A stretch of DNA of 64,000 nt from Chitinophaga sp. Ak27. Lineage in GTDB: Bacteria > Bacteroidota > Bacteroidia > Chitinophagales > Chitinophagaceae. The notes beneath the pieces are model-generated. The model saw only the letters and a program-made list of their open reading frames with translations, had not been told where the DNA came from and did no database searches. This document shows positions 17,954-27,138 of the stretch, piece after piece. Made by a program: the position numbers and the translations under genes. Positions within the stretch are counted from its first letter, which is position 1; every line of letters starts with the position of its first letter. The DNA lies in assembly GCF_012726295.1 (NCBI RefSeq), contig NZ_JABAOB010000003.1, forward strand, positions 806,001-870,000, written 5' to 3'.

Positions 17954-19798
17954 ATGAAGCTGCAAGGGCTTGTAAAAGTATGTGCTGTAATGCTGTTTTG
18001 TTTGGGCAATCAGCGTTTGCTGGCACAACAGTTAAAGCTGGGTACTAATCCCACCCTGCTGGATAAAAATGCGTTGCTGGAGCTTAACAGTGACAAACAA
18101 GGATTTTTACTCCCCCGTGTTATAAAAGCGCAAATCCTTTCCGGCGGAGCCTTATATGGCGCCTCCGAGGGTATGCTAGTATATATAACAGATGATAAAG
18201 CACTATACCTTAAGAAAACAACCGGGTGGGAAAAAATAGACTTTTCCATCCTGACAGCCGGCACAGGTATCGGGATTGCCGGAAATACGATTAGCAACAA
18301 CGGCGTAATCAGCTTCAATAGCCGCACAGGCGCCGTAGGACCGGCCAGTGGCGATTATAACCTTAGCCAGATGGGAGATGTGACGATCACTACGCCCACC
18401 GATAAACAAATATTGCAATACCAGGGCGCCACCAGCAAATGGGTGAATATTACCCCCTCATTTGTAGACGCTTCAAGAAAATTAACATTACAAGCTGGTA
18501 CAGGGATTAGCAGCGTTGCAGCTTCTCCTGTAGGTACTGACCTGTCGGCCGACAGAACCTGGACGATCAAGGCAGACAATACCAATGCAATCTGGAACGC
18601 TAATCAAATTCAGGGAAAAAGCATATTAACCACCACTCCCAATGAGGGCGACCTCTTCACCTTTACTGGTGGAAGCTGGACTCCCAAAGCTTTTAACTCC
18701 TCCGCCTATATTCAAAATACTACTGCCACCCAAACTGCTTCCAACTTTAATATATCAGGAAACGGCGTCATCGGCGGTACATTGACAGTAAAGGGATTGA
18801 CGCCTGGTTCTGTGCCATATGTCGGGACTGGCGATGTAATCTCCGAAAATAATACACAGTTGTTCTGGGACGGTACAAAGTCATTGTTGGGAGTGGGCAC
18901 TAATACTCCGGTGAATAAAGTAGAAATTGCGGGGCCTCCGTCCACCACAGCACCTTTCTCTACCAGTACTTCCGGGCTCCGGTTAACAAACCTGGCAACA
19001 GCCACACCAACATCAGCAACTTCTAAAGTACTTTCTATCAATAGCTCCGGCGACGTAATTTTAACAGATAACCCCGCTACCACCAACTGGTTAACAGGTG
19101 GTAATGCCGCTACCAGCACACAGTTCCTGGGAACGACGAATGCTGTTGATATGGTAGTGAAATATAATAGCAAAGAACTTTTCAGGGGATCAAGAGGTCA
19201 AACTGCTGCAGAAAGTGGTGGAGCAGATTTTTCTGCATATACCTTAACGCTCATGAATAATGCTACAAAGTTTAATGGTCACCCACTGATAATACGAGCA
19301 AATGGTAATGATGTATTGGCATTTGAAGATGCAAATGGCGTCCCCAAATGGCACTGGAATATATTGGGGGGCGGATTAAATTTTGTGGAAACCAATGTAA
19401 AAGACTACCGCTTGTTTTTGCAGAACGGGGGAAACGTAGGGGTAGGAACAAATACACCAGCTGCCTTACTGGATGTAGCAGGTACCGCTAAAATCGGAAC
19501 CGGTGGAACGGTATTAAATGGCGTATACAGAGCGGTAAATGTTAATGCAGTAACTACGAGTATTCCAAATAGTACTACGGCAACCACTACGGTAACATTC
19601 ACGGTCACAGGTATCGACGGAACATTGGGCGGAAATGTTATTATAAACCCAAGATTTGACTTTCCATTTAATCTTCGGTTGATCTCCTCAAGAGTGAGTG
19701 CAGATGATACCGTGACTGCGATTTTTGTTAATACAACTGGCGGTGCATATTCTTTGACCGGAACAGGTAAACGCTTCGATATTACTGTTATCCAATAA
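17954..19798 (+). CDS. Secreted surface protein, paralogue of the preceding gene at its N-terminus
   Basis: 614 residues, by coincidence the same length as its neighbour. It has a signal peptide ending LLAQ and then LKLGTNPTLLDKNALLELNS and GFLLPRV, clearly homologous to the opening block of the upstream protein. The middle has fibre-like features (GTGIGIAGNTISNNGVISFN, GVGTNTPVNKVEIAG, GNVGVGTNTPAALLDVAGT), a pattern typical of Bacteroidota and phage tail-fibre-like proteins. The C-terminus is a Thr-rich beta domain. The third gene begins 3 bp after its stop, so these two are in one operon. Confidence 0.65.
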   Translation: MKLQGLVKVCAVMLFCLGNQRLLAQQLKLGTNPTLLDKNALLELNSDKQGFLLPRVIKAQILSGGALYGASEGMLVYITDDKALYLKKTTGWEKIDFSILTAGTGIGIAGNTISNNGVISFNSRTGAVGPASGDYNLSQMGDVTITTPTDKQILQYQGATSKWVNITPSFVDASRKLTLQAGTGISSVAASPVGTDLSADRTWTIKADNTNAIWNANQIQGKSILTTTPNEGDLFTFTGGSWTPKAFNSSAYIQNTTATQTASNFNISGNGVIGGTLTVKGLTPGSVPYVGTGDVISENNTQLFWDGTKSLLGVGTNTPVNKVEIAGPPSTTAPFSTSTSGLRLTNLATATPTSATSKVLSINSSGDVILTDNPATTNWLTGGNAATSTQFLGTTNAVDMVVKYNSKELFRGSRGQTAAESGGADFSAYTLTLMNNATKFNGHPLIIRANGNDVLAFEDANGVPKWHWNILGGGLNFVETNVKDYRLFLQNGGNVGVGTNTPAALLDVAGTAKIGTGGTVLNGVYRAVNVNAVTTSIPNSTTATTTVTFTVTGIDGTLGGNVIINPRFDFPFNLRLISSRVSADDTVTAIFVNTTGGAYSLTGTGKRFDITVIQ

Positions 19799-19801
19799 GA
19801 A

Positions 19802-21373
19802 ATGTTGTTGAAGAAGCTATATATTATACCGGCTCTTTTATTGCTGGCGGAGTACGGTTCCGCCCAGCAAGGCGTATACATCCCTACCGGCGCCACCGTG
19901 TGGCTCTCCGGTAATACCAACGTGGGCATCTTCTCTGATATGACCAACAATGGTAAGCTCGGATCTAATCCTAACAGCATTTTTTATTTCCTCAGTAAAT
20001 TATGGACTAACGGCAACGGAGCTACGTTGCCCGATGAAAGTGCTGATGGCAACTCCGGCACCGGCGGTACTTTTGTCTTTTCCAATACAACACAGCAAAA
20101 GATATTCGGTGGCTATAGCTTTATTACCAAAGCCGGGCCCAGCTTTCCTAACCTGCAACTGAACAATATATCCGGCTTGTTGCTGGATGACCTAAGTGAC
20201 CTGAAAATCAGGAATAACCTGCATTTCGCCAGCGGGCATATTTATCTCAATGGATGGAATTTGCAGGTCGGCGATAAATCGCCCGGCACCATTACCGGTT
20301 ACAGCGACAAACAATATGTTGTCACTGGCAACGGTATTGCCGGCGGTTTACTGTATCGTGCCGCTATTAACAATGCTGCGGGTAAAGTGGTATTCCCGGT
20401 AGGCACCGACGAAAACAGTTATGCTCCCGCAGCGGTATTGATCACCGGTGCTACAGATATGATTGGTGCGCGTGTATACGATAGCGTATTTACCGTAGCA
20501 GCGGGGGGAGCAGCATATAAAGACAGCTTCGTCAACAAAACCTGGAACATCCGCCGGGAAGATAATAGTGGGGGAGAAGTGGATGTTATCCTGCAACATA
20601 TGGATGCGAGCGAACTACCTGCCTACGCCTCTTCCCGCGACAGTAGCTTTATTACCCGCTTTGTGACAGGGGTATGGGATCAGTTAACAGTCATCCCCAA
20701 TAAGCCTTTAGCAGGTACACTCACCACCAGTCCTATGTTAGCCCCCGCTACTATGCACCTGCGGCATTTCGACGCGTTGGGGACCAACGAGTTTTTCGCG
20801 AAGACAGCTCTGATAGGTAGTGTGAAGCCGGTCACCTTCCTCAACTTTGAAGCGTTCAGGATTGCGCCGGTAATGGTGCAGCTGGACTGGACCACCCTCC
20901 GGGAAGTGCGCAATATGGCATTTGAGGTGGAACGCCGTTATGAAAGAGAGGAAACTTTCCGAAAAATCGGGGTGGTGCTCACGAAGGCCGTCAATGGTAA
21001 CAGTAGTGTGCCGCTCGGCTATACCTGGCAGGATCCTAATGACTACGACGATTGGACCTATTATCGTATAAAAGCAATAGGACTGAATGGCAAAGTGGTG
21101 TATTCTGAAGTGCGTGCTGTGCCGCCATTTGTGCAGATCAACGTATTCCCGAACCCCAACAATGGTACGTTTAAGGTTCAGCTCCGTGGCATCCGGGGAG
21201 CTATGTTGCTCCAAATGCGCGATGTATGGAGCCAGGTAATGCGTCAGTATGAAGTGAAGTCAGATATGGATATCGATATCAGGGATCTGCCTTCCGGCGT
21301 CTATTTCCTGGTCATTTATCATAAAGACACTATGAAGTTGGCCTACACCTGTAAAGTAATTGTAACCCGGTAA
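19802..21373 (+). CDS. T9SS-exported surface protein with type A sorting domain
   Basis: 523 residues with signal peptide (LLLAEYGSAQQ). The body includes a beta-rich domain and a predicted Ig/fibronectin-like segment (FEAFRIAPVMVQLDWTTLRE, YTWQDPNDYDDWTYYRIKAI). The last 80 residues form a type IX secretion type A sorting domain: VFPNPNNGTFKVQL, a central strand pair, and DLPSGVYFLVIYHKD before a basic end. Such proteins cross the outer membrane through T9SS and are attached or released. It starts 3 bp after the previous stop, so the two upstream proteins probably act with it at the cell surface. Confidence 0.82.
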   Translation: MLLKKLYIIPALLLLAEYGSAQQGVYIPTGATVWLSGNTNVGIFSDMTNNGKLGSNPNSIFYFLSKLWTNGNGATLPDESADGNSGTGGTFVFSNTTQQKIFGGYSFITKAGPSFPNLQLNNISGLLLDDLSDLKIRNNLHFASGHIYLNGWNLQVGDKSPGTITGYSDKQYVVTGNGIAGGLLYRAAINNAAGKVVFPVGTDENSYAPAAVLITGATDMIGARVYDSVFTVAAGGAAYKDSFVNKTWNIRREDNSGGEVDVILQHMDASELPAYASSRDSSFITRFVTGVWDQLTVIPNKPLAGTLTTSPMLAPATMHLRHFDALGTNEFFAKTALIGSVKPVTFLNFEAFRIAPVMVQLDWTTLREVRNMAFEVERRYEREETFRKIGVVLTKAVNGNSSVPLGYTWQDPNDYDDWTYYRIKAIGLNGKVVYSEVRAVPPFVQINVFPNPNNGTFKVQLRGIRGAMLLQMRDVWSQVMRQYEVKSDMDIDIRDLPSGVYFLVIYHKDTMKLAYTCKVIVTR

Positions 21374-21382
21374 CCATTCTAT

Positions 21383-21426
21383 TTGGGTATCTCATGCTGG
21401 CAGTTATGTCAAAATGGGATACCCAA
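21383..21426 (+). terminator. Hairpin after the surface-protein operon
   Basis: TTGGGTATC (21383-21391) pairs with GATACCCAA (21418-21426). The loop is long (26 nt) and there is no strong T-run, so this is a weak terminator call. Confidence 0.45.
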
Positions 21427-21512
21427 TTGTTATTGGTTTGCTATTCTCAGAGATTTCCCTCAATTTTGTAGCGTTCTTCCCTATTAACAGGTTCTTATTT
21501 AAATAGATAGTT

Positions 21513-22199
21513 TTGAAAAAAATAATCATCACGATAGATGGCTACTCATCATGTGGCAAAAGTACATTAGCTAAGCAATTGGCTAAGAAGCTGGGCTATA
21601 CGTACATTGATAGCGGCGCTATGTATCGTGCAGTGACCCTTTATTTTATTCAAAACCGTATTGACTGGCTTTCCCACGAAGCAGTGGCGACAGCCCTTAA
21701 AGATATTCACCTGGATTTTGTGATCAACTCCCTTACCGGTTTAGGTGAAATGTACCTGAACAATGAAAATGTAGAGCACCTGATCCGGGAAATGGTGGTG
21801 GCCGAAAAAGTGAGCGAAGTAGCGGCTATAAAGGAAGTTCGCGATTTTGCGGTAGCCCAGCAAAAGAAAATGGGTGTCCGTAAAGGCATCGTAATGGATG
21901 GCCGCGATATTGGCACAGTGGTATTCCCACACGGCGAACTCAAAATTTTCATGACTGCGGAGATAGAAATCCGTGTTCAGCGCAGGTTTAAAGAATTATA
22001 CGAGAAAAATAAACATATTACCCTGGACGAAGTGAAACAAAACCTCGAACTCAGGGACTATATAGATGCCAACCGCGAAATTAGCCCGCTTCGTAAGGCT
22101 GAAGATGCTATTATCCTGGATAACAGCCACTTAAACCTCGAAGATCAACTCGATTTAGTGATGCAATGGGTGGAAGATGCTATCATGGCGCACTCCTGA
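21513..22199 (+). CDS. cmk: (d)CMP kinase
   Basis: 228 residues. The P-loop ITIDGYSSCGKSTLAKQL lies at residues 7-24, followed by YIDSGAMYRAVT and the CMP-binding GIVMDGRDIGTVVFP. It phosphorylates CMP and dCMP with ATP to supply pyrimidine nucleotides. No RBS is clear and the gene uses the TTG at 21513 as the first codon of the frame (a residue-1 start is required, because the P-loop begins only a few residues later). The next element is a structured RNA candidate rather than a gene. Confidence 0.94.
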   Translation: MKKIIITIDGYSSCGKSTLAKQLAKKLGYTYIDSGAMYRAVTLYFIQNRIDWLSHEAVATALKDIHLDFVINSLTGLGEMYLNNENVEHLIREMVVAEKVSEVAAIKEVRDFAVAQQKKMGVRKGIVMDGRDIGTVVFPHGELKIFMTAEIEIRVQRRFKELYEKNKHITLDEVKQNLELRDYIDANREISPLRKAEDAIILDNSHLNLEDQLDLVMQWVEDAIMAHS

Positions 22200-22210
22200 C
22201 AAAATATTAT

Positions 22211-22241
22211 TTTCTTTTATTGAAATTCTTTTATACATTTG
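22211..22241 (+). promoter_or_regulatory. Promoter candidate for the structured RNA
   Basis: TTTC (22211-22214), a 19-bp spacer, and TACATTTG (22234-22241) match the Bacteroidota promoter pattern with one deviation in the -33 element. The predicted start would be near 22248, about 100 nt before the structured part, so the true 5' end is uncertain. Confidence 0.45.
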
Positions 22242-22355
22242 CGGTATGGCGCAATATGGCCAGCATCCCAATAATTTTTTTCCACATCCTCCCGAATTTC
22301 CAATAATTTTTATTTGCATGCCCGGCAAGTGTCTTTTTAAGATGCTATGCATATA

Positions 22356-22715
22356 ACCAACCTTATCCTCCCTGAGAAATACTGCTTAGGTAATTTTTGA
22401 ATGGAGTCAATCGTGTGGTTGACGCGTGTTGTTGTGAACTGAATAAGACAGATTGAAACAGTGCGTAAGACGCGTTATATATATCGTACACGGGGAAAGT
22501 CTTATCCTAGCTATATCCACAAGGAGCCTTTGCTATTAACCGACTAGCTGATAGCGTATATTATAAAAATCCGGTTTGTGGCAGCGTAGGTGCTGCATAC
22601 AAACAGTAAAGGTAATGTGGGATGGCATGGTTTGCCATGACTATTCCATATTTTCAGTAGGTGTATTCGGTTAATAGGAAGAAGGGGCGAATTCTTTCGC
22701 CCTTTCGCTTTTTTA
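22356..22715 (+). ncRNA. Structured noncoding RNA candidate with its own terminator (class unassigned)
   Basis: There is no credible ORF, yet many helices can form. Long-range pairs are AATAC/GTATT (22378-22382 with 22663-22667) and ATGGAGTCA (22401-22409) with TGAC (22638-22641) plus TCCAT (22645-22649). Internal helices are ATAAGAC/GTCTTAT (22443-22449, 22499-22505), GCTAT/ATAGC (22532, 22551), GTTTGT+GCAGC with GCTGC+ACAAAC (22574-22604), and ATGGCA/TGCCAT (22622-22638). It ends in a strong terminator. It lacks the RNase P GAGGAAAGTCC block, a tmRNA tRNA-like end, and SRP RNA features. A 6S-like regulatory RNA is the leading guess from the long closed architecture, but the class is open. 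Confidence 0.5.
22685..22709 (+). terminator. Rho-independent terminator of the structured RNA
   Basis: GGGCGAA-TTCT-TTCGCCC is followed by a T-rich tail. No gene upstream needs it: cmk ends almost 500 bp earlier. Confidence 0.85.
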
Positions 22716-22828
22716 ATCAGCCTGGATAGTCAGCCGAACTTACTTGTGGCGAGCACCCCATATGTGCTGAAATCGCCGGCAGTTATTCGTAATTCTTTTT
22801 TAAATTGTGTAGTCACACAGACCAGCCA

Positions 22829-24781
22829 ATGTCTATTAAAGGTGTATGTTTTTTGTGCTGGCTCCTGCTGGGAGCCTGTTTGGGAGCGAGAGCCCAGGAC
22901 TCTCTGCGCACATACCGGCTGCTGGATTCCGTTCGCCAGCTCCGTGCAGACACGGCAAAAGTGTCGCTGTTGATTAAAAAAGGCGGGGAAAATGCCCGTT
23001 ACTTTGATAATCATAAACTGGACAATCCTTTCTGGCAGGAGGCGCTTACCCTATCCCAGCAACTCAGGTTTTTCCAGGGAATATCCCGTGCCTATAACGA
23101 AATCGGTACCAGCAAAAGAAATAAGTCGCTCTATATTGTTGCGGAAGACTACCACGAGAAAGCCCTGAAAGCGGCAGAAGAAGCGAAAGACACTTCCCTG
23201 ATTGTTTTCTCTCTCAACAATGCAGGGGTGGATTGCCGCCGGCTCGATAAACTTCAGAAAGGATTTGATTATCATATGAGAGCCCTGGTATTGGCCGAGC
23301 AGATCAACGATATCAGGAATATTTGCGTGGCCACCAACAGCATCGGCAATATCCAGCTTACTATGGAAAAATACGCAGATGCCATTCAACACTTTAACCG
23401 CGCACTGGCGCTGGAAGAAAAAAGCCATAACGACCTGGGAGTAGCCATCAACCTGGGAAACCTGGGTTATGCCTACCAGGGGCAGGGGAAGCTGGACCTG
23501 GCCATCCAATATTATAAACGCTCCCTGAATATGAACCTGAAAATGGACCGGCCTATTGGGATCGCCATTTGCTACAACGCGCTGGGAGCGGCCTATAAAG
23601 AAAAAAAGGATTATGCAGCCGCTATGTATTACCTGGAAAAAGCACTCGAAGTAAATGACCAGGTAGATGATAAAGTGCATGTGGCAGAGAGTTACCTCAG
23701 CATCGGCAAACTATTGGGCGCCCAGGCGAAACATGAAGAAGCCAGGAAATATATTCAACAATCCATCGATGTAAGCACTTTCTGGGGATTCAAATCAATG
23801 CTGATGGATGCCTACAAGGCCCTGGCAGAAGATTATAAGGAAAGCGGCGATTTTGAAAAATCATTGGAAGCAGTAGATAAATCCCTGTTGTATAAAGATA
23901 GTATCCTCGATGAAAAGTCGGCCATGGCCCTGACCCAGATGCAGACCATCTATGAAGTAGACCGGAAGGATAACCAGATTCGTACCCTGGAACATGATAA
24001 AATGCTGGGAGCACTCCGTACTAAACGGAATGTGGCGATCTCTTTTTTCCTGGCAGCTTTTCTCCTGATGGCCATCGTTGGCGGGTTTTTCTATATTCGT
24101 CACCGTAACCTGAAGGCCAATAAACAAACTTTACAGCTGGAGCTGCGCTCGCTGCGTTCCCAGATGAACCCACACTTTATCTTTAACTCCCTCAGCTCTA
24201 TCCACCGGTATATATGGAGTAATAACCAGGAAGAAGCATCTGACTACCTTACCAAGTTTTCCCGGCTCATGCGCCTGATCCTGGATAATACGCAACATAC
24301 CTTTGTAACCCTTAATAAGGAACTGGAGTCGTTAAGACTTTACCTCGACCTGGAGTCCCTGCGTTGTAATGGTATTTTTGAATATAGATTTCAGATAGAT
24401 ACAGCGATAAATGACGAAGAAGTACTGATCCCGCCCATGATTTTACAACCTTATGTGGAAAACGCTATCTGGCACGGCCTCGTACATAAGTTGTCAGAAG
24501 AGAAGGGATTACTGGATATCAGTATTATCTTGCAAAAGCGTAGCCTGGTATGTACCATCACCGACAATGGTATTGGACGAAAGAAAGCAATGGAAATAAA
24601 AGACCGGAAAGGGCGTATGCATAATTCGGTGGGCATGAAAGTAACAGAAGGAAGGATAGACCTGATAAGAAAAATTAATAATAAAGAGGCAACAGTAACC
24701 GTAACCGACCTGGAAGACGAGTCAGGAAAGGCAACCGGCACCCGGGTAACCATCGTATTGCCGGCAGAATTTATATTTTAA
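22829..24781 (+). CDS. TPR-containing sensor histidine kinase (His_kinase/LytS-type)
   Basis: 650 residues from the ATG at 22829, chosen over an in-frame TTG at 22805 because it begins a signal peptide (CFLCWLLLGACLGARAQ). A periplasmic region of about seven tetratricopeptide repeats (roughly residues 60-390) leads to one transmembrane helix (about 400-421). The kinase core follows: the phospho-acceptor is H449 in QMNPHFIFNSLSSIHR, the N-box is PPMILQPYVENAIWHG, and the G-box is ITDNGIGRKKA. It probably senses an envelope ligand or protein through the TPRs and signals to the LytTR regulator 61 bp downstream. Confidence 0.92.
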   Translation: MSIKGVCFLCWLLLGACLGARAQDSLRTYRLLDSVRQLRADTAKVSLLIKKGGENARYFDNHKLDNPFWQEALTLSQQLRFFQGISRAYNEIGTSKRNKSLYIVAEDYHEKALKAAEEAKDTSLIVFSLNNAGVDCRRLDKLQKGFDYHMRALVLAEQINDIRNICVATNSIGNIQLTMEKYADAIQHFNRALALEEKSHNDLGVAINLGNLGYAYQGQGKLDLAIQYYKRSLNMNLKMDRPIGIAICYNALGAAYKEKKDYAAAMYYLEKALEVNDQVDDKVHVAESYLSIGKLLGAQAKHEEARKYIQQSIDVSTFWGFKSMLMDAYKALAEDYKESGDFEKSLEAVDKSLLYKDSILDEKSAMALTQMQTIYEVDRKDNQIRTLEHDKMLGALRTKRNVAISFFLAAFLLMAIVGGFFYIRHRNLKANKQTLQLELRSLRSQMNPHFIFNSLSSIHRYIWSNNQEEASDYLTKFSRLMRLILDNTQHTFVTLNKELESLRLYLDLESLRCNGIFEYRFQIDTAINDEEVLIPPMILQPYVENAIWHGLVHKLSEEKGLLDISIILQKRSLVCTITDNGIGRKKAMEIKDRKGRMHNSVGMKVTEGRIDLIRKINNKEATVTVTDLEDESGKATGTRVTIVLPAEFIF

Positions 24782-24842
24782 GATACCGACAGACAACCAA
24801 CAATCATAACTGTAAAACGCTAAATAGCTAAAAGCTACTTAT

Positions 24843-25613
24843 ATGAGCGAACTAAAAGCTATCATCGTAGATGATGAGCAGCACTGCATAGATGCACTGC
24901 AAACAATGCTGCAGAAAAAATGCCCAGGTGTGAATGTCGTAGGCTGGGCCAAAAGCGTGGCAGAAGCCAAAGGGCTGATAGATGAACTGCAACCGGATCT
25001 CGTATTCCTTGATGTGGAAATGCCCTATCAAAACGGATTTGAACTCCTGAAGCTATTTGAAAAAGTTCATTTTGATGTAATATTCACCACCGCGTACGAG
25101 CAGTATGCTTTAAAAGCGATTAAGTTCAATGCATTGGACTATCTGCTGAAGCCCTTTAGTATTAAGGAGCTACAGGATGCCCTTGAAAAATGTAAGGAGA
25201 AGAAAAACAACCGGGGAGTGAAGGAAACAGGTGGGGTATCACCCATGGATGTGTTTTTACAGAACATGAAAACGTTGCAACAAACCCATAAGAAAATAGC
25301 TTTACCTACTATCAATGGACTGGTATTTATGCCGGTACAGAACATTGTGCGTTGTGAATCTACCGGCAACTATACCCGCATTTTCTTTACCGATAAGAAA
25401 AACCTGATGGTATCCCGTCCCCTGAAAGAATTTGAGGAATTATTGTCTGACGTGGATTTCTTCCGGGTCCATAATTCTCACCTCATCAATATGCAGCAAA
25501 TGCAGTCCTATATCCAGGGAGAAGGCGGTTTTGCGCTGATGAGCGACGGTACCCAGGTAGAGGTGTCCCGACGGCGTAAAGCGGACTTTTTAAAGAAGGC
25601 CATGCAATTCTAA
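24843..25613 (+). CDS. LytTR-family response regulator
   Basis: 256 residues. The receiver domain has the acidic pair D10/D11, phospho-acceptor D57 (LVFLDVEMPYQNG), T in FTTAYEQYAL and K in LLKPFS. A LytTR DNA-binding domain occupies about residues 155-255 (NIVRCESTGNYTRIFF, VSRPLKEFEELL, FFRVHNSHLINM). It is the cognate regulator of the TPR kinase immediately upstream. Target genes are not evident; the flanking ispH is convergent and separated by a terminator. This pair type is common in Bacteroidota. Confidence 0.94.
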   Translation: MSELKAIIVDDEQHCIDALQTMLQKKCPGVNVVGWAKSVAEAKGLIDELQPDLVFLDVEMPYQNGFELLKLFEKVHFDVIFTTAYEQYALKAIKFNALDYLLKPFSIKELQDALEKCKEKKNNRGVKETGGVSPMDVFLQNMKTLQQTHKKIALPTINGLVFMPVQNIVRCESTGNYTRIFFTDKKNLMVSRPLKEFEELLSDVDFFRVHNSHLINMQQMQSYIQGEGGFALMSDGTQVEVSRRRKADFLKKAMQF

Positions 25614-25810
25614 GTAATGATTTACAAGGGATTTAGCGGGAAGCACTCCGATTTTATACGTTTTCATACCAGTTACAGGAAATTAACTACCATATAATAA
25701 ATGGCTATTGCAGGCATATGATAGATAAACTACTTTTGAATTACGATTTCAATATTAACACCATATAAAGATTTTATACTCTGCATTACTAGCGTGATTA
25801 GCCCCAAAGA

Positions 25811-25837
25811 AAAAAGACACCGTTCTGGTGTCTTTTT
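25811..25837. terminator. Bidirectional terminator between the response regulator and ispH
   Basis: AAAAAGACACC-GTTCT-GGTGTCTTTTT is an 11-bp perfect stem with A-rich and T-rich ends. It separates convergent genes. Confidence 0.9.
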
Positions 25838-25873
25838 TGTTTTATATGTTGATATACGGTTAGTTAGATGTGT

Positions 25874-27103
25874 TTATGATTCATTGACTGTTGCCAGTTC
25901 ATCTGCCTTATGCTCCAGTTGGAAGAAAGACAGTAACCGCCGAATCACCCCTTCTACGAGCGCGTCCGGACAGGAAGCGCCACTGGTCAGCAGGATAGTT
26001 ACCTGGTCTTTTTTGGGAAGGAACTGATTACTGTTGATGGTTTGCTTATGATGAAAATCCCAGTGCTGAATTGCATCTGCCGATAATATATGTTCGGGAG
26101 AAGAGATAAAATAGGTAGGCAGTTTTTCTTCACATAATTCCACGAGATGGGAAGTATTGGAGCTATTATAACCACCTACTACGATGGCCAGATCGGCAGT
26201 TTCCTGTAACATACCGGTAACGGCGGTCTGATTATCATTGGTAGCATAACAGAGGGTATCCCGGGTATCTGCAAATCTTTCGCCCACATTGGCGTCTGTC
26301 AGCTGAAAGGTACTGATCATGACCTGTTTGATGTGGTCTGCGATGGCCTGAGTTTCTGTGGCCAGCATAGTGGTCTGGTTCACAACCCCCACCCGTTGCA
26401 GGTCTTTTGTAACATCAAATCCGGCAGAATACTGGCCTTCAAATAAGGTGTAAAATTCTTCGGGATTTCTTTTCTCACTGATGAAGTCGGCCAGTAATGC
26501 AGCTTCCTTAATGTCTTTTACGACTACGGTCGGAGTACCGGCCTGGCTATGAGAAAAGGTAGCCCGTGTTTCTTCATGCTTGGGCTTACCATGTACAATG
26601 ACGGTGTAGTTTTTCTGACCAATCTGTTCTGCCTTATTCCATACCCTTTCTACAAAAGGGCAGGTGGTATTGTATTTCAACGGCTCTATACCCAGGGAAG
26701 CGAGTTGTTTCTCCGTTTCCAGGGTAGTACCGAAAGCAGGAATAATAACGATATCATCTGCCTGTAAGCTTTCCCAGGGTACCAGCTGTTTACCGGCAGT
26801 ATCCATGATGAATTGTACGCCCCGGTCTAGCAGGTCGCTATTGACATGTGGATTGTGAATCATTTCACTCAGCAGGAAAATGCGTTTGTCAGGGTTTTCA
26901 TCTACTGTTTTGAAGGCGATTTCAATGGCATTTTCTACACCATAGCAAAAGCCGAAATGGCGGGCCAGCAGAATCCTGATAGGGCCAAAATCCAGCTCAG
27001 TAGGGGTAAAGTCCTTTTTCATGCGGTCCTGCTGTTTGCGCTGGTTTTTAATGGCGCTGATCAGCGGACTGCGATATATCACCGGAACGTTAAATGTTTT
27101 CAT
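25874..27103 (-). CDS. ispH: 4-hydroxy-3-methylbut-2-enyl diphosphate reductase
   Basis: 409 residues, longer than the E. coli enzyme (about 316) and in the cyanobacterial/plant size class, with an N-terminal extension. The three [4Fe-4S] cysteines are visible: RHFGFCYGVENA, NTTCPFVERVW and TSGASCPDALVE. Other motifs are SEMIHNPHVN and VVGGYNSSNTSHLVELCEE. It makes IPP and DMAPP in the last step of the MEP isoprenoid pathway. It runs opposite the LytTR gene and precedes nothing obvious in its pathway. The rhomboid gene lies 35 bp upstream on the same strand, so they may be co-transcribed. Confidence 0.94.
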   Translation of the reverse strand: MKTFNVPVIYRSPLISAIKNQRKQQDRMKKDFTPTELDFGPIRILLARHFGFCYGVENAIEIAFKTVDENPDKRIFLLSEMIHNPHVNSDLLDRGVQFIMDTAGKQLVPWESLQADDIVIIPAFGTTLETEKQLASLGIEPLKYNTTCPFVERVWNKAEQIGQKNYTVIVHGKPKHEETRATFSHSQAGTPTVVVKDIKEAALLADFISEKRNPEEFYTLFEGQYSAGFDVTKDLQRVGVVNQTTMLATETQAIADHIKQVMISTFQLTDANVGERFADTRDTLCYATNDNQTAVTGMLQETADLAIVVGGYNSSNTSHLVELCEEKLPTYFISSPEHILSADAIQHWDFHHKQTINSNQFLPKKDQVTILLTSGASCPDALVEGVIRRLLSFFQLEHKADELATVNES

Positions 27104-27138
27104 GTGTTAAATGACGGAAAATTGAGTGACAAAGTTAA

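Noticed and set aside
22356..22715. RNase P RNA or tmRNA
   Set aside because: The GAGGAAAGTCC and ACAGAA blocks and the tRNA-like CCA end are missing; only a partial GGGGAAAGTC is present.
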